Shown here piece after piece: positions 37,592-48,591 of a DNA stretch of 64,000 nt; within the stretch, counting starts at the first letter, position 1; each line of letters starts with the position of its first letter. This stretch comes from Archaeoglobaceae archaeon (GTDB lineage Archaea; Halobacteriota; Archaeoglobi; Archaeoglobales; Archaeoglobaceae): contig JAMOPJ010000037.1 in assembly GCA_027064525.1 (NCBI GenBank), positions 29,657 to 93,656 of the forward strand, in the 5' to 3' direction. The notes beneath the pieces were generated by a model. The model saw only the letters and a program-made list of their open reading frames with translations, had not been told where the DNA came from and ran no database searches. Made by a program: the position numbers and the translations under genes.

Positions 37592-38470
37592 ATGAAGTGG
37601 AACGTCTGGTTCGGTGAGGTCGTTGAAGAGGATGGAAAGTTGATCGCCAAGAAATCGAACGATCTTGTTGAATCCTTCAAGAACGCTTCGAATCCTGAAG
37701 CTCTTCCGTTCAATTTGCCAGAAGTTGGGCTTCAGGTTTTCGAATCGCTTGAAGATTATTACAAAACCCTCCGCAAGATCGCTCTAAAGGTTACTTCAGA
37801 GAAGGTTGAGAGGGAGCTTAAGAGAGAGGACAGATACGTCATTCTACTGTTGAAAGCCTTGGACAAGCTCAACGAAAGCATAAACATGCTTGAGGAGAAG
37901 CTGAGAGACATAGAGGAGGTTAAGATAAGCGATACCACTGAAGACTTCAGGGAGAGGATCGAAGAGCTGAAAAGGTTGAGAAGGAGAATCGAGAAGGAAA
38001 TTGAGGATGTCATAACCAAGATCGCTCCGAATCTTACCGAGATCGCCGGAGCTGTGATAGCTGCAAGATTACTTGAGAAGGCTGGAAGCTTGGAGAGATT
38101 GGCGTTCCTTCCTGCAAGCAAGATTCAGATTTTGGGAGCGGAGAAGAGCTTATACAAAGCTTTAGCAAGGATGAGGAGAGGAAAACCTGCCAAAACCCCT
38201 AAGCACGGTATTATATTCATCCATCCTTTCATAAGAACTCTTCCAAAGAGAAAGAGGGGTAGGATGGCAAGGTTCATGGCGGCAAAACTTGCGATAGCCG
38301 CAAAGCTGGACTATTTCAAAGGTGAACTGGACGAAAACCTTGCAGAATCCGTTCGAAAGAAGTATGAGGAATTGAGAAGGGAGAAGGACAAACCGAAGAA
38401 GGAAGAATCCAAGCAAGAGCCCAAGGAAGAAAAACCGAAAAAGAAGAAGAAAAAGCCGAAACATAGGTGA
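37592..38470 (+). CDS. nop5: Nop5/Nop56 family C/D RNP core protein
   Basis: Scaffold of the box C/D RNP that guides 2'-O-methylation of rRNA and tRNA. 292 aa: an N-terminal domain for fibrillarin, a long coiled coil (about residues 75-135, NESINMLEEKLRDIEEV and RIEELKRLRRRIEKEIEDVI), and the Nop domain PNLTEIAGAVIAARLLEKAG followed by LPASKIQILGAEKSLYKAL. A lysine-rich tail ends the protein. Paired with flpA 50 bp downstream as in most archaea. Confidence 0.95.
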   Translation: MKWNVWFGEVVEEDGKLIAKKSNDLVESFKNASNPEALPFNLPEVGLQVFESLEDYYKTLRKIALKVTSEKVERELKREDRYVILLLKALDKLNESINMLEEKLRDIEEVKISDTTEDFRERIEELKRLRRRIEKEIEDVITKIAPNLTEIAGAVIAARLLEKAGSLERLAFLPASKIQILGAEKSLYKALARMRRGKPAKTPKHGIIFIHPFIRTLPKRKRGRMARFMAAKLAIAAKLDYFKGELDENLAESVRKKYEELRREKDKPKKEESKQEPKEEKPKKKKKKPKHR

Positions 38471-38519
38471 ACGTTTTTTATGAGTAACATTTTAAAGCTT
38501 AACGGGGGTTATAGCAACG

Positions 38520-39167
38520 ATGAAAGAAATAATCCACAACGTCTTTATAATTGAAAGGGAAGGTAAGGAGATTCTCGCAACTAAGAGCAAATACGGTAGC
38601 CATTACGGTGAGAGGAAGATAGGAGAGTTTAGAGAGTGGATACCCTCAAGAAGCAAGCTCGCGGCTATGATCCTTAAAGGGCACATCATCGACATAAAAC
38701 CCGATTGGAAGGTTCTATATTTGGGAGCGGCAAGCGGAACCACTGTCAGCCATCTTGCGGATATCGTCGATGAAGGGATAATCTATGCTGTCGAGTATTC
38801 TGCAAAGCCGTTTGTCAAGTTCCTCCAACTCGCTGAGGAAAGAAGGAACATAATCCCTCTGCTTGAAGACGCATCGACTCCTTGGAAATACAACGGAATA
38901 GTCGAGAAGGTGGACTTCATCTACCAAGACATCGCCCAAAAGAACCAGATCGAGATATTCTTTGCGAACATTGACATGTTCCTGAAGGATGGTGGAGAAG
39001 GAGTCATCATGGTCAAGGCAAGGAGCATAGATTCAACTGCTGAGCCTGAAGTCGTTTTCGATAGGGTTGTTGAGGAACTCGGAGAGAAACTTGAGGTTTT
39101 AGCTCACGGATCGTTGGAACCTTTCCATAAAGATCATATTTATGTTCACGTTAGGAAGACAAAGTAA
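38520..39167 (+). CDS. flpA: Fibrillarin-like rRNA/tRNA 2'-O-methyltransferase
   Basis: AdoMet-dependent methyltransferase of the C/D RNP, 215 aa. AdoMet-binding motif VLYLGAASGTTVSHLADIV, then IYAVEYSAKPFVKFLQLAEE and the catalytic-region DFIYQDIAQKNQIEIF and VIMVKARSID match archaeal fibrillarin. Functions with Nop5 (upstream) and L7Ae (not in the window). The leuA-family gene follows after 36 bp on the same strand. Confidence 0.96.
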   Translation: MKEIIHNVFIIEREGKEILATKSKYGSHYGERKIGEFREWIPSRSKLAAMILKGHIIDIKPDWKVLYLGAASGTTVSHLADIVDEGIIYAVEYSAKPFVKFLQLAEERRNIIPLLEDASTPWKYNGIVEKVDFIYQDIAQKNQIEIFFANIDMFLKDGGEGVIMVKARSIDSTAEPEVVFDRVVEELGEKLEVLAHGSLEPFHKDHIYVHVRKTK

Positions 39168-39203
39168 TATATTGAGTGTGATAATCATTGTGAAGGTGAT
39201 CGG

Positions 39204-40706
39204 ATGGAGAGGGAAATTTCGGTATTCGATACCACGCTGAGGGATGGTGAGCAGACTCCGGGCGTTTCTCTTCCAGTTGGATATAAGATTCAGATCGCCA
39301 AACAGCTCGACAAGTTGGGTGTAGATATAATCGAAGCCGGATTTCCTTCCGCATCTAAGGGTGAGTTTGAGGCGGTAAAGGAGATAGCGGACTTAGGCTT
39401 AAACGCTAAGATTTGCGGTCTTGCACGAATGGTTAAAGGAGACATCGATGCGGCCATCAAAGCCGACGTAGATATGGTTCACATATTCATTCCAACTTCT
39501 AAGATTCAAGTCGAGCACACGATCAAGAAGAGTAGAGAGGAGATAATCGACATAAGCGTTGAATGCGTCGAATACGTAAAGAGTCACGGAGTAGAATGCA
39601 TGTTCTCCGCAATGGATGCGACAAGGACGGAGATGGATTACCTAAAGAGGATCTACAAGGCTGTTGAAGAGGCTGGAGTTGACATTGTCAACGTGCCTGA
39701 TACCGTCGGCATAGCGACGCCTTTCAAGTTCTACGACATGATCAAAGAGCTAAGAGAACATCTGAAGGTTCCGATAGATGTCCACTGCCACAACGATTTC
39801 GGCTTGGCTACCGCAAACACATACGCTGCGGTTTTGGCTGGAGCGGATGAGGTGCAGGTTACTGTCAACGGAATAGGCGAAAGAGCTGGGAATGCTGCGC
39901 TTGAGGAAGTGGTTGCACTGCTTTACGCTGAGGGATTCAAGACGAACATCAGGATGGAGTATTTGGTGGAAACTTCCCGACTTGTAGAGAGGCTTACCGG
40001 TGTAAGGCTTCCGCCGAACAAGCCAATAGTTGGCGAGAACGCCTTCAGCCACGAGAGCGGCATCCATGCACACGGAGTGCTAAAGGATGCGAGGACGTTT
40101 GAACCGGGCATCATAACGCCGGAGATGGTCGGGCATAAGCGTAGAATAGTTATAGGAAAGCACGCTGGGAGACATCAGATAAAGAAGATACTTGAGGATG
40201 CAGGCTACGTTGTAGATGAAGAAAGCTTGACGAAGATCGTCGAGAAGGTTAAGGAGTTGGGTGACAAGGGTAAGAAGGTTACAGATCTCGACTTATTCAC
40301 GATCGCCGAGGTCATCTTGGGAGAGGTCAGAAAGGAGGAAAGAGCAGTTAACATCGACGAGGTTACGGTGATAACGGGTAACAAGATAACTCCTACAGCG
40401 GTTATCAACGCTGAAGTCATGGGCAAGAAGAAGGTCACCTCAGCCATAGGAGTTGGGCCAGTGGATGCTTCACTGAAAGCTGTGACTGAACTCTTAGGTA
40501 AGAAGATAAGGATCACCGAATTCAGGATGGACGCAATAACGGGCGGAAGTGATGCGTTGGCGGATGTTTATGTAACGATCGAAGATGAGAGTGGAGAAAC
40601 CTTTACCGCAAGGGCTGCTGGAACCGATATAGTTATGGCGTCTATAGATGCGGTTATAAATGCTGTAAACTACCTCATGCTTAAGAAGAAGAAAGGAAGG
40701 CGATGA
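39204..40706 (+). CDS. leuA: 2-isopropylmalate synthase family (LeuA or citramalate synthase)
   Basis: 500-aa HMGL-type acyltransferase. Catalytic TIM barrel begins SVFDTTLRDGEQTPGVSL, with the metal-binding VHCHNDFGLATANTYAAVLA and the GIGERAGNAALEEVV signature; the C-terminal regulatory LeuA domain is complete (residues about 370-495). Whether it uses 2-ketoisovalerate (leucine) or pyruvate (citramalate, isoleucine) cannot be settled by eye. It overlaps the following NYN gene by 4 nt. Confidence 0.9.
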   Translation: MEREISVFDTTLRDGEQTPGVSLPVGYKIQIAKQLDKLGVDIIEAGFPSASKGEFEAVKEIADLGLNAKICGLARMVKGDIDAAIKADVDMVHIFIPTSKIQVEHTIKKSREEIIDISVECVEYVKSHGVECMFSAMDATRTEMDYLKRIYKAVEEAGVDIVNVPDTVGIATPFKFYDMIKELREHLKVPIDVHCHNDFGLATANTYAAVLAGADEVQVTVNGIGERAGNAALEEVVALLYAEGFKTNIRMEYLVETSRLVERLTGVRLPPNKPIVGENAFSHESGIHAHGVLKDARTFEPGIITPEMVGHKRRIVIGKHAGRHQIKKILEDAGYVVDEESLTKIVEKVKELGDKGKKVTDLDLFTIAEVILGEVRKEERAVNIDEVTVITGNKITPTAVINAEVMGKKKVTSAIGVGPVDASLKAVTELLGKKIRITEFRMDAITGGSDALADVYVTIEDESGETFTARAAGTDIVMASIDAVINAVNYLMLKKKKGRR

Positions 40707-41242
40707 TCATGTCTCTGAAGAGAAAGATCAGCCTGTCGAAGATTCAGAAGATCAAAAAGTTGCTCTCATCCCGCAAATCCGAGAACAGGAAGAAAATAGG
40801 TGTTCTCGTCGACGGCCCGAACATGCTCAGGAAGGAGTTCAACATCAATCTGAGCGAGATCAGGGAGATCCTTTCGGAATACGGTGACATAAAGGTTGCT
40901 AAGGTTTTTTTAAATCAATATGCGAGTGAGAAGCTTGTTGAAGCTATAGAAAATCAGGGATTCGAGCCCATAGTCACATCTGGAGATGTGGATGTTAGGA
41001 TGGCTGTTGAGGCTATGGAACTCATATACAACGACTCGATAGATGTCTTGGCACTGGTCACAAGGGATGCAGATTTTAAAGCTGTGCTGAAGAAGGCTAT
41101 GGAGATGGGAAAGGAAACGATAATAATCGGAGCGGAGCCGGGATTCTCAGCTGCACTTAAGAACTCCGCAGACATCGCGATAGTTTTGAACGAAGACGAC
41201 TTCGAAGAAGTAGAAGAAGTTCGGGAGCCGATCAAAACATGA
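40703..41242 (+). CDS. NYN (PIN-like) domain ribonuclease-type protein
   Basis: 179 aa with the NYN fold of the PIN superfamily: GVLVDGPNMLRKEFNINL with the first catalytic aspartate, SGDVDVRMAVEAMELIYND, and ALVTRDADFKAVLKKAMEMG with the last acidic cluster. It resembles the archaeal TIGR00288-like group of unknown role, probably RNA processing. The basic N-terminal 30 residues (LKRKISLSKIQKIKKLLSSR) could bind RNA. 4-nt overlaps with both neighbours. Confidence 0.8.
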   Translation: MIMSLKRKISLSKIQKIKKLLSSRKSENRKKIGVLVDGPNMLRKEFNINLSEIREILSEYGDIKVAKVFLNQYASEKLVEAIENQGFEPIVTSGDVDVRMAVEAMELIYNDSIDVLALVTRDADFKAVLKKAMEMGKETIIIGAEPGFSAALKNSADIAIVLNEDDFEEVEEVREPIKT

Positions 41243-42177
41243 AAGTCTTCTTGTTTGAGTTTGCAACTTGTTTGGGGGATCTACCAGCTGAGATCGCTGT
41301 AGAAGGTTTGGGAATGTTTAAATCACTCTATGAAGGGTTTATAGAATTTTGTGATGTTGTATCATTTATCGGTTTGGATAGTGTCAGTTTTGACGTTATA
41401 TCCTTCGATTGTGATGACAAATTTGTCTGCCATCTTGAGAAATCGGATTTCGCTCTTGTGATAGCGCCAGAAACTGACTGGAACTTACTCAAGCTGACAA
41501 AGATCGTGGAGGAGAAGGGGGTTCCGAACTTGGGTAGCTCTTCTGAGGCTATAGAGATCACATCGGACAAGTGGACGCTCTATCAGAAGCTGAAGGGTAA
41601 GGTTAAGATGCCAAAAACATCGCTCAAGCCGATAGAACCCCCATTCATAGTTAAACCGAGGGTTTCTTGCGGAGGGGAAGGTATCAGAATAGCTGATAAT
41701 GTTCCAGATGGTTACATAGCTCAGGAGTTTATAAAGGGAATTGATCTGAGTGTAAGCTTGATAGTTGGTGACAGCATTGAAGTGCTCAGCATAAATAGAC
41801 AGATAATAGAGTCGTTCAGATACAAAGGGGCAATAGTTCCGTTTGATTTCAGGGAAGATGTCGTGGAAACTGCTTTAAAAGCTGTGGAATCGATCAAGGG
41901 GCTGTTCGGATACGTTGGAGTAGATATCATCCTTTCAAACGATGAAGAGGTTTTTGTCGTGGATATCAACGCGAGAATAACCACGCCTTCGATCCTCTTC
42001 AGAGATGTTTACGGAATCAACTTGGCCAAGTTACTCATCAAAAACTATGAGGGGAAGAGCATTCCAGATTATACTCCAAGAAGAAAGATGATGCTCAAGA
42101 AGGTTGAGGGCAACAGAGAAAACAGCTATGTCACTTGGGGTGGATATTCTCTGGTTAAGGAGGTTCTGAATGGTTGA
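41239..42177 (+). CDS. ATP-grasp enzyme, possibly MfnD/COG1821-like
   Basis: 312 aa. An ATP-grasp domain is visible from about residue 105: [55 protein letters not shown] and the metal-binding [16 protein letters not shown]. The N-terminal third ([20 protein letters not shown]) fits the tyramine-glutamate ligase-like group, though the substrate is not certain. Overlaps: 4 nt with the NYN gene and 8 nt with pyrF. Confidence 0.75.
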   Translation: MKVFLFEFATCLGDLPAEIAVEGLGMFKSLYEGFIEFCDVVSFIGLDSVSFDVISFDCDDKFVCHLEKSDFALVIAPETDWNLLKLTKIVEEKGVPNLGSSSEAIEITSDKWTLYQKLKGKVKMPKTSLKPIEPPFIVKPRVSCGGEGIRIADNVPDGYIAQEFIKGIDLSVSLIVGDSIEVLSINRQIIESFRYKGAIVPFDFREDVVETALKAVESIKGLFGYVGVDIILSNDEEVFVVDINARITTPSILFRDVYGINLAKLLIKNYEGKSIPDYTPRRKMMLKKVEGNRENSYVTWGGYSLVKEVLNG

Positions 42178-42793
42178 TATCATCTTAGCTTTGGATCTTA
42201 CGGATGCGGAGAAAGCTGTTAAGATCGCTGAGGATGTTTCTGAATACATCTCAGCAGTGAAGGTGAACTACCCGCTCGTTCTTTCGGCTGGAGTTGATAT
42301 AATAGAGAGGCTCAGCGAGATAAGGCCAGTGATAGCCGATTTCAAGATTGCAGACATCCCATACACGAGCTCGCTGATAGCGGAGATCGCCTTTAGGAGT
42401 GGAGCTGAAGCTGTCATAGTCCACGGTTTCGCTGGGAGGGAGACTGTCAAAGCGGTTTTAGATGTCGCAAAGATGTTTAATGGGGAAGTTTACGTCGTAA
42501 CGGAACTCACAAGCTCAATGGAGTTCTTCAAAAACGTTTCTGATAAGATAGCAGAGATGGCTAAGGAATTGGGATGTCACGGAATAATAGCTCCCGGAAA
42601 CAGGGCTGAGAGGGTTGCAGAACTGAGGAGGATCGTGGGTAGGCTTAAGATACTTTGTCCGGGTATAGGTGCTCAGGGAGGGGATGCGAAAGCTGTAGTG
42701 GAAGCTGGAGCGGATGCCATAATAGTGGGAAGGAGCATATACAACGCTGAAAATCCTAAGAAGGTCGCGGAAGAGTTATCGAGGCTAATATGA
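42170..42793 (+). CDS. pyrF: Orotidine 5'-phosphate decarboxylase
   Basis: Final enzyme of UMP synthesis, 207 aa. The substrate and catalytic residues stand in [14 protein letters not shown] and [19 protein letters not shown], with the D-x-K-x-x-D element DFKIAD intact. The phosphate-binding end is CPGIGAQGG and [15 protein letters not shown]. Embedded in the long plus-strand run with 8-nt and 4-nt overlaps. Confidence 0.96.
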   Translation: MVDIILALDLTDAEKAVKIAEDVSEYISAVKVNYPLVLSAGVDIIERLSEIRPVIADFKIADIPYTSSLIAEIAFRSGAEAVIVHGFAGRETVKAVLDVAKMFNGEVYVVTELTSSMEFFKNVSDKIAEMAKELGCHGIIAPGNRAERVAELRRIVGRLKILCPGIGAQGGDAKAVVEAGADAIIVGRSIYNAENPKKVAEELSRLI

Positions 42794-43791
42794 TCGGCGT
42801 TTACTCGAACCTATATTATCCAACGAGATGGGTTCCGCTAAAGCGAAGGGGATTGGGCTGGCATAGGTGCAACAAGCTTTACGAGGAACACGACTGCATC
42901 GCATCGTGCGGGCTAATCGATTCTCAGCTTGAAATAGTGCTGGACATCAAAGGTTGCAATCTGAACTGCAAATACTGCTGGGGCTGGAAGATGCGCTATC
43001 TGTCGAAGGACATTAGAAAGACACCCGAACAAGTAGTTTCGGACATCCTCTGCAGAATCGACAAGACGATCAACGACAGGTTTGTGAGGAGGTCGAAGTA
43101 TAGGTTTGGAGTGATCAGGATCACTGGCAACGAGCCTACTTTGCAGTGGAGGCATATAGTTGAAGTCATGAGAATTCTAAACGATCTCGAAAAGTTAATT
43201 GGAATATGCGAAGTGATGGAGCTAGACAACGTCGCTGAAATTGCCCAAATAACACACAACTCGAAGCTGATAGTCGAGACCAACGGAGTTCTGCTGAATC
43301 AGATCGATCTTGAACCACTGCTGGAAATTCGAAATATCAGAATAGATTTCGACGTGTCTTTCAAAGGTGTTAACCCGGAGCAATTCGAATGGCTTTCCGA
43401 TAGGCCAGCAAAGCTCTTCGAAAGTCAGATTGAAGGGTTTGTTAGACTATACGATTTTGTCGAATCGAACGGACTTGAAAATATCAGAGTGAATCCGGTT
43501 TTGGGAATAAACCACGCTCCCAATTATTGTGTCTGGTATAAGGGCAGGAAGTATATTATGAATGTTGAGATAATAGATAGGCATGGAAACAGGCTCGATT
43601 TCGAGGATTTCTCGCAAGAATTCGAGGAGCAAGTTCTGTCGAGGAAAGAGCTGAGATTCGATGAAGCTCCGTTTAGAGAATACTTCGGAATAAACAGAGA
43701 GAGAACGAGGTTGGTTGTGGCGGTCGTCTATGGGGGTGTTAGATATCTGCGCGTTTTGCCATCTGAAATCCCAAGCTTGGTAGAGGGATGA
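42790..43791 (+). CDS. Radical SAM protein, unknown substrate
   Basis: 333 aa. The 4Fe-4S cluster motif C-x3-C-x2-C is present as [10 protein letters not shown] at about residues 57-66, after an extended N-terminus holding further cysteines ([19 protein letters not shown]). A GNEP motif follows ([11 protein letters not shown]). No SPASM cysteines are evident at the C-terminus. Overlaps of 4 nt with pyrF and thiI show tight co-expression; tRNA or nucleotide modification is a guess from thiI only. Confidence 0.75.
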   Translation: MIGVYSNLYYPTRWVPLKRRGLGWHRCNKLYEEHDCIASCGLIDSQLEIVLDIKGCNLNCKYCWGWKMRYLSKDIRKTPEQVVSDILCRIDKTINDRFVRRSKYRFGVIRITGNEPTLQWRHIVEVMRILNDLEKLIGICEVMELDNVAEIAQITHNSKLIVETNGVLLNQIDLEPLLEIRNIRIDFDVSFKGVNPEQFEWLSDRPAKLFESQIEGFVRLYDFVESNGLENIRVNPVLGINHAPNYCVWYKGRKYIMNVEIIDRHGNRLDFEDFSQEFEEQVLSRKELRFDEAPFREYFGINRERTRLVVAVVYGGVRYLRVLPSEIPSLVEG

Positions 43792-44885
43792 GCATGCTGT
43801 ATCTGATTAGATATTCCGAGATATTTCTCAAATCGGAATGGGTTCGCAAGAGATGGGAAGACAGACTGATTCGGAATATAAAGAGGGTTCTGGACTGCAA
43901 GATTAGACGGGAGAGAGGAAGGATATGGGTTATTACTGACGATCCCAATGCGAAGGAGAAGCTGAAGAAGATCTTCGGGATCGTCTCGTTTTCGGAATGT
44001 CATCACTGCAAGCTTGAAGATCTCAGCAGGTTTGTAGTGGAGTTCTGCAGGATGATTGGAATAGAGAAAGCCAAGACGTTTGCAGTTAGAGTTAAAAGGG
44101 TAGGAACTCACGAGTTCACGTCTCAGCAAAAAGCTGCAGAACTCGGAGCGATCATTCTGAGGAATTTTCCACACTTAAGAGTCGATCTTGACAACCCGGA
44201 GGTTACCGTTTACGTTGAGATAAGAGATGAAGACTGCTATCTCTTCAGCGAGGTTATTAAGGGAATTGGTGGAATTCCTCTAGGGGTTGAGGGGAAGCTG
44301 GTGTCGCTGTTTTCCGGCGGGATCGATTCACCCGTTGCAACGTGGCTCATGATGAAGAGGGGATGCGAGATAATTCCGATCTACTTCGACTGCTCACCCT
44401 TTACGGACGAATCAACGCTTAGAAGAGCTAAAGCTGTTGCTGAAGTTTTGAGGGAGTATGATCCAGATTTTGAGCTTAGAATAGTTGAGCATGGCAAGTT
44501 TTTGAGTAAGCTTAAGGAGCTGTTGAGGGAAATTAGACTCGAAAGCTACACGTGCGTTCTTTGCAAGAGAAGAATGTATAAGGTTGCTGAGGAGATTGCG
44601 AAGAAGGAAGGAGCGAAGGGGTTGGTTACGGGTGAATCTTTGGGACAGGTTGCATCGCAGACTTTGGATAACCTTATGGTGCTCGACGAAGCTTGTAGAT
44701 TGCCAGTATATCGTCCGCTAATTGGCTTCGACAAGCTTGAGGTTGAAGAGCTTGCAAGGAAGGTCGGAACTTATGAAGCTTCGATAATGCAAGCGAAAGA
44801 GTGTGGAGCCGTTCCAAAAAAGCCGACAACCAAAGCTAAGCTTGAGAAGGTTCTTGAAATTGAGGAAAAATTAGAACCAGTCTAA
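43788..44885 (+). CDS. thiI: tRNA 4-thiouridine synthetase ThiI
   Basis: 365 aa. The N-terminal ferredoxin-like and THUMP regions bind tRNA (VRVKRVGTHEFTSQQKAAEL). The PP-loop ATP-binding motif is LVSLFSGGIDSPVATWLMM. A CxxC follows in YTCVLCKRRMYKVAEE, as in archaeal ThiI enzymes lacking a rhodanese domain, then TGESLGQVASQTLDNL. The C-terminus overlaps the convergent KH-domain gene by 15 nt. Confidence 0.93.
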   Translation: MSMLYLIRYSEIFLKSEWVRKRWEDRLIRNIKRVLDCKIRRERGRIWVITDDPNAKEKLKKIFGIVSFSECHHCKLEDLSRFVVEFCRMIGIEKAKTFAVRVKRVGTHEFTSQQKAAELGAIILRNFPHLRVDLDNPEVTVYVEIRDEDCYLFSEVIKGIGGIPLGVEGKLVSLFSGGIDSPVATWLMMKRGCEIIPIYFDCSPFTDESTLRRAKAVAEVLREYDPDFELRIVEHGKFLSKLKELLREIRLESYTCVLCKRRMYKVAEEIAKKEGAKGLVTGESLGQVASQTLDNLMVLDEACRLPVYRPLIGFDKLEVEELARKVGTYEASIMQAKECGAVPKKPTTKAKLEKVLEIEEKLEPV

Positions 44886-45404
44886 GCTTCGCATCTTGAT
44901 TTCCCTTCTCTTTCTCTCCAAGAACCTTTGGACTGTGGAGTGCTGGGCTCCTTCGACTAACATTTCTATCGCCTCTCTCGCAACGGCAACGCTTTCTGCA
45001 TCGCCTATTATTGCAACCGTTTTACCGTAAACAGAGATGTTCACATTCAGGACATCTTCGATGAACTTCCTCATCTTTCCCTCCTTTCCTATTATTCTTC
45101 CCTTCACTCTCTCCAAGTGTTTCGGCGAAACGTAGGATGTGAGGTCAATGATCTCCAAAACAGTCATATCATCCTGCAGAAGTTTCATAGCCGTGTCTGG
45201 ATTGAATCCGTGAGCGATAGCCTTTATGATGTCCTGAACTCTCAGAAAGTTGATTGGATCGTCGCATTGAATCTTAACTACGCCAGTCTTACTGTTTATA
45301 TTTATCTTGCAACCAGTCTCCTTCTCTATTCGTTCTTTAACTTCACCCTCTTTCCCTATTAAAACGCCGATTCTGTCTTCTGGAATCACGAGTTCGATCT
45401 CCAT
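44871..45404 (-). CDS. KH-domain RNA-binding protein (Dim2/Pno1-like)
   Basis: 177 aa with two KH domains: IPEDRIGVLIGKEGEVKERI at the N-terminus and RVKGRIIGKEGKMRKFIEDV in the middle, both with the G-x-x-G loop. This matches archaeal Dim2p-like proteins, which assist 16S rRNA 3'-end maturation. The start is preceded by GAGGTG. Often found with rio1 in archaea, which lies 1.5 kb away here. Confidence 0.88.
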   Translation of the reverse strand: MEIELVIPEDRIGVLIGKEGEVKERIEKETGCKININSKTGVVKIQCDDPINFLRVQDIIKAIAHGFNPDTAMKLLQDDMTVLEIIDLTSYVSPKHLERVKGRIIGKEGKMRKFIEDVLNVNISVYGKTVAIIGDAESVAVAREAIEMLVEGAQHSTVQRFLERKRREIKMRSLDWF

Positions 45405-45519
45405 TTTTTCACCTCAGACGATATTCATCGATGCTCGTTTTAACTGTATCGAAAGGCTGATATCTATCGAAGTCTAGCGTTTTTAATGCCTACACCATTG
45501 GACTACGCCCTCAAATATC

Positions 45520-45786
45520 TTGGGACTCGCTTTGGGAATAGCCGTCGTAGTCGCTTGGTTTTACGCTTACGCAAAGACCAGAATAAAGGGATTCGTTCTT
45601 ATAGCTCTGGCTGGAGTCGTGAAATTCGTAGGTTGGCTTTTGATAGCAGTTTTAGTAGCATTTACACCTATGAACATTTCGACAATCTTTCCTATCATAC
45701 ATATCGTAACACTCGCGATAGATATCGTGTCCTTTGCTCTTACGATTTGGGGTATTTTATCTGTAGTCAATCGGCTGTCGTTCTGA
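45520..45786 (+). CDS. Small three-span membrane protein, possibly frameshifted at the start
   Basis: 88 codons from a TTG at 45520, hydrophobic throughout (GIAVVVAWFYAYAKTRIKGF, LIAVLVAFTPMNISTIFPII). A better start exists out of frame: ATG 45486 reads MPTPLDYALKYLG and would continue straight into GLALGIAVVV if one G of the GGG at 45522-45524 were absent. Either the TTG is used, or a single-base insertion has broken the gene. No family recognised. Confidence 0.5.
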   Translation: MGLALGIAVVVAWFYAYAKTRIKGFVLIALAGVVKFVGWLLIAVLVAFTPMNISTIFPIIHIVTLAIDIVSFALTIWGILSVVNRLSF

Positions 45787-45818
45787 CTAAACGTTTTCAT
45801 CGCCGACTTGGTTGCGTA

Positions 45819-46853
45819 TCATTTATGTTTCAAACTAAGCCTTGCAATCTTCTCCTCTACCTCTCTTGGAAGTGGAATAACGCCCGAGAAATCTTTAGTT
45901 ATGAGGTAATTCAAAGCGTATACGACCGTAGCGAACGTTCTATCCATAATCTCAATCGGAGTTCCATTGCCTAAAGCGAGATTTATGGCTTCTCCCTCCG
46001 CCACAAGATAGAAGAATTTGTCATTTTTCCAGAACTTCTTGATAAAACCCATATCTTTAACGTTCCAATCCTTCAAAGCTTCGAAGTCGATCTCATCTCT
46101 AAAGGCTCCCATGTTGCAAACGATACAGCCGTTCTTTACGTGCTCGAAGTCCGAAATTACCTTCCTCCTCCCCGTGCAAGTCACGATTATATCTGCCAAT
46201 TCTAAGGCCTCATCCAGATTCATGACCTCGTAGCCCATATAGATTGCTTTCATCGCCTTGATCGGATCTATCTCCACTACTATAACCCTGCAGAAGTTTC
46301 TCAAAACCTGAGCACAACCTCTTCCAACCCTTCCAAACCCAACGATCACAGCCGTTTTACCGATCGGATTGATGTTCAGTCTTAGCAATCCATCGAGCAG
46401 TCCGATTCCAGTGCCATACGTGTTCTCTCCAACACCCTTTACAATCGAATCGTCAACGACAATGGCTTTCCTAATGTTGGAGGATTTCAAATATTCTACG
46501 CCGCTCCTCGTGAGCTCTATCACTCCTCTTACATTATCTAAAATTTCTCTGTCAGCCGCATTCTTGACCAACGTAGCAGCGCAGTCCAAGTAGTAATCTG
46601 CATTCAAAACCCTCTTCACATCATACACATCAATACCATTCTCTTTAAGCCATCGGACGGCCTCATCCTTTGTTGTTCCATCGCTGAAGGGAGTAACCAA
46701 AACATCGCAGTAGTTCGAAAGCTCCCTTATGAGAACGGCCGTCTTGAACTCCAAAGGAAAAGCGATGGCAACCTTTAAACCATGCAAATCGTCACCAACT
46801 TCCTTGCATGCGATCTTAACCAAACGCATTCTCTCGTAAACCCACTCCATCAC
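45819..46853 (-). CDS. S-adenosylhomocysteine hydrolase-like NAD-binding protein
   Basis: 344 aa, shorter than the usual AdoHcy hydrolase of 410 or more residues. The NAD-binding motif GKTAVIVGFGRVGRGCAQVL and the surrounding Rossmann domain (IIVTCTGRRKVIS, NMGAFRDEIDFEAL) are well kept. The N-terminal substrate domain is divergent: the usual D-S-V-x-K stretch reads DDSIVKGVGENTYGTGIGLL, and the C-terminal lysine/tyrosine extension is absent. It may hydrolyse a related substrate. Monocistronic on the minus strand. Confidence 0.75.
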   Translation of the reverse strand: MMEWVYERMRLVKIACKEVGDDLHGLKVAIAFPLEFKTAVLIRELSNYCDVLVTPFSDGTTKDEAVRWLKENGIDVYDVKRVLNADYYLDCAATLVKNAADREILDNVRGVIELTRSGVEYLKSSNIRKAIVVDDSIVKGVGENTYGTGIGLLDGLLRLNINPIGKTAVIVGFGRVGRGCAQVLRNFCRVIVVEIDPIKAMKAIYMGYEVMNLDEALELADIIVTCTGRRKVISDFEHVKNGCIVCNMGAFRDEIDFEALKDWNVKDMGFIKKFWKNDKFFYLVAEGEAINLALGNGTPIEIMDRTFATVVYALNYLITKDFSGVIPLPREVEEKIARLSLKHK

Positions 46854-46897
46854 GAACTACAGCTTTACGCTAAGCCTGATATATTTGTTTGCCATAT

Positions 46898-48510
<1,613 letters not shown>

Positions 48511-48591
48511 AAGATCAACTCCTTAACAATTAATTATGCTAATTATGAATCCAAACATTAATAAAAATTTCTTCTTGTCATTAACCTACAC

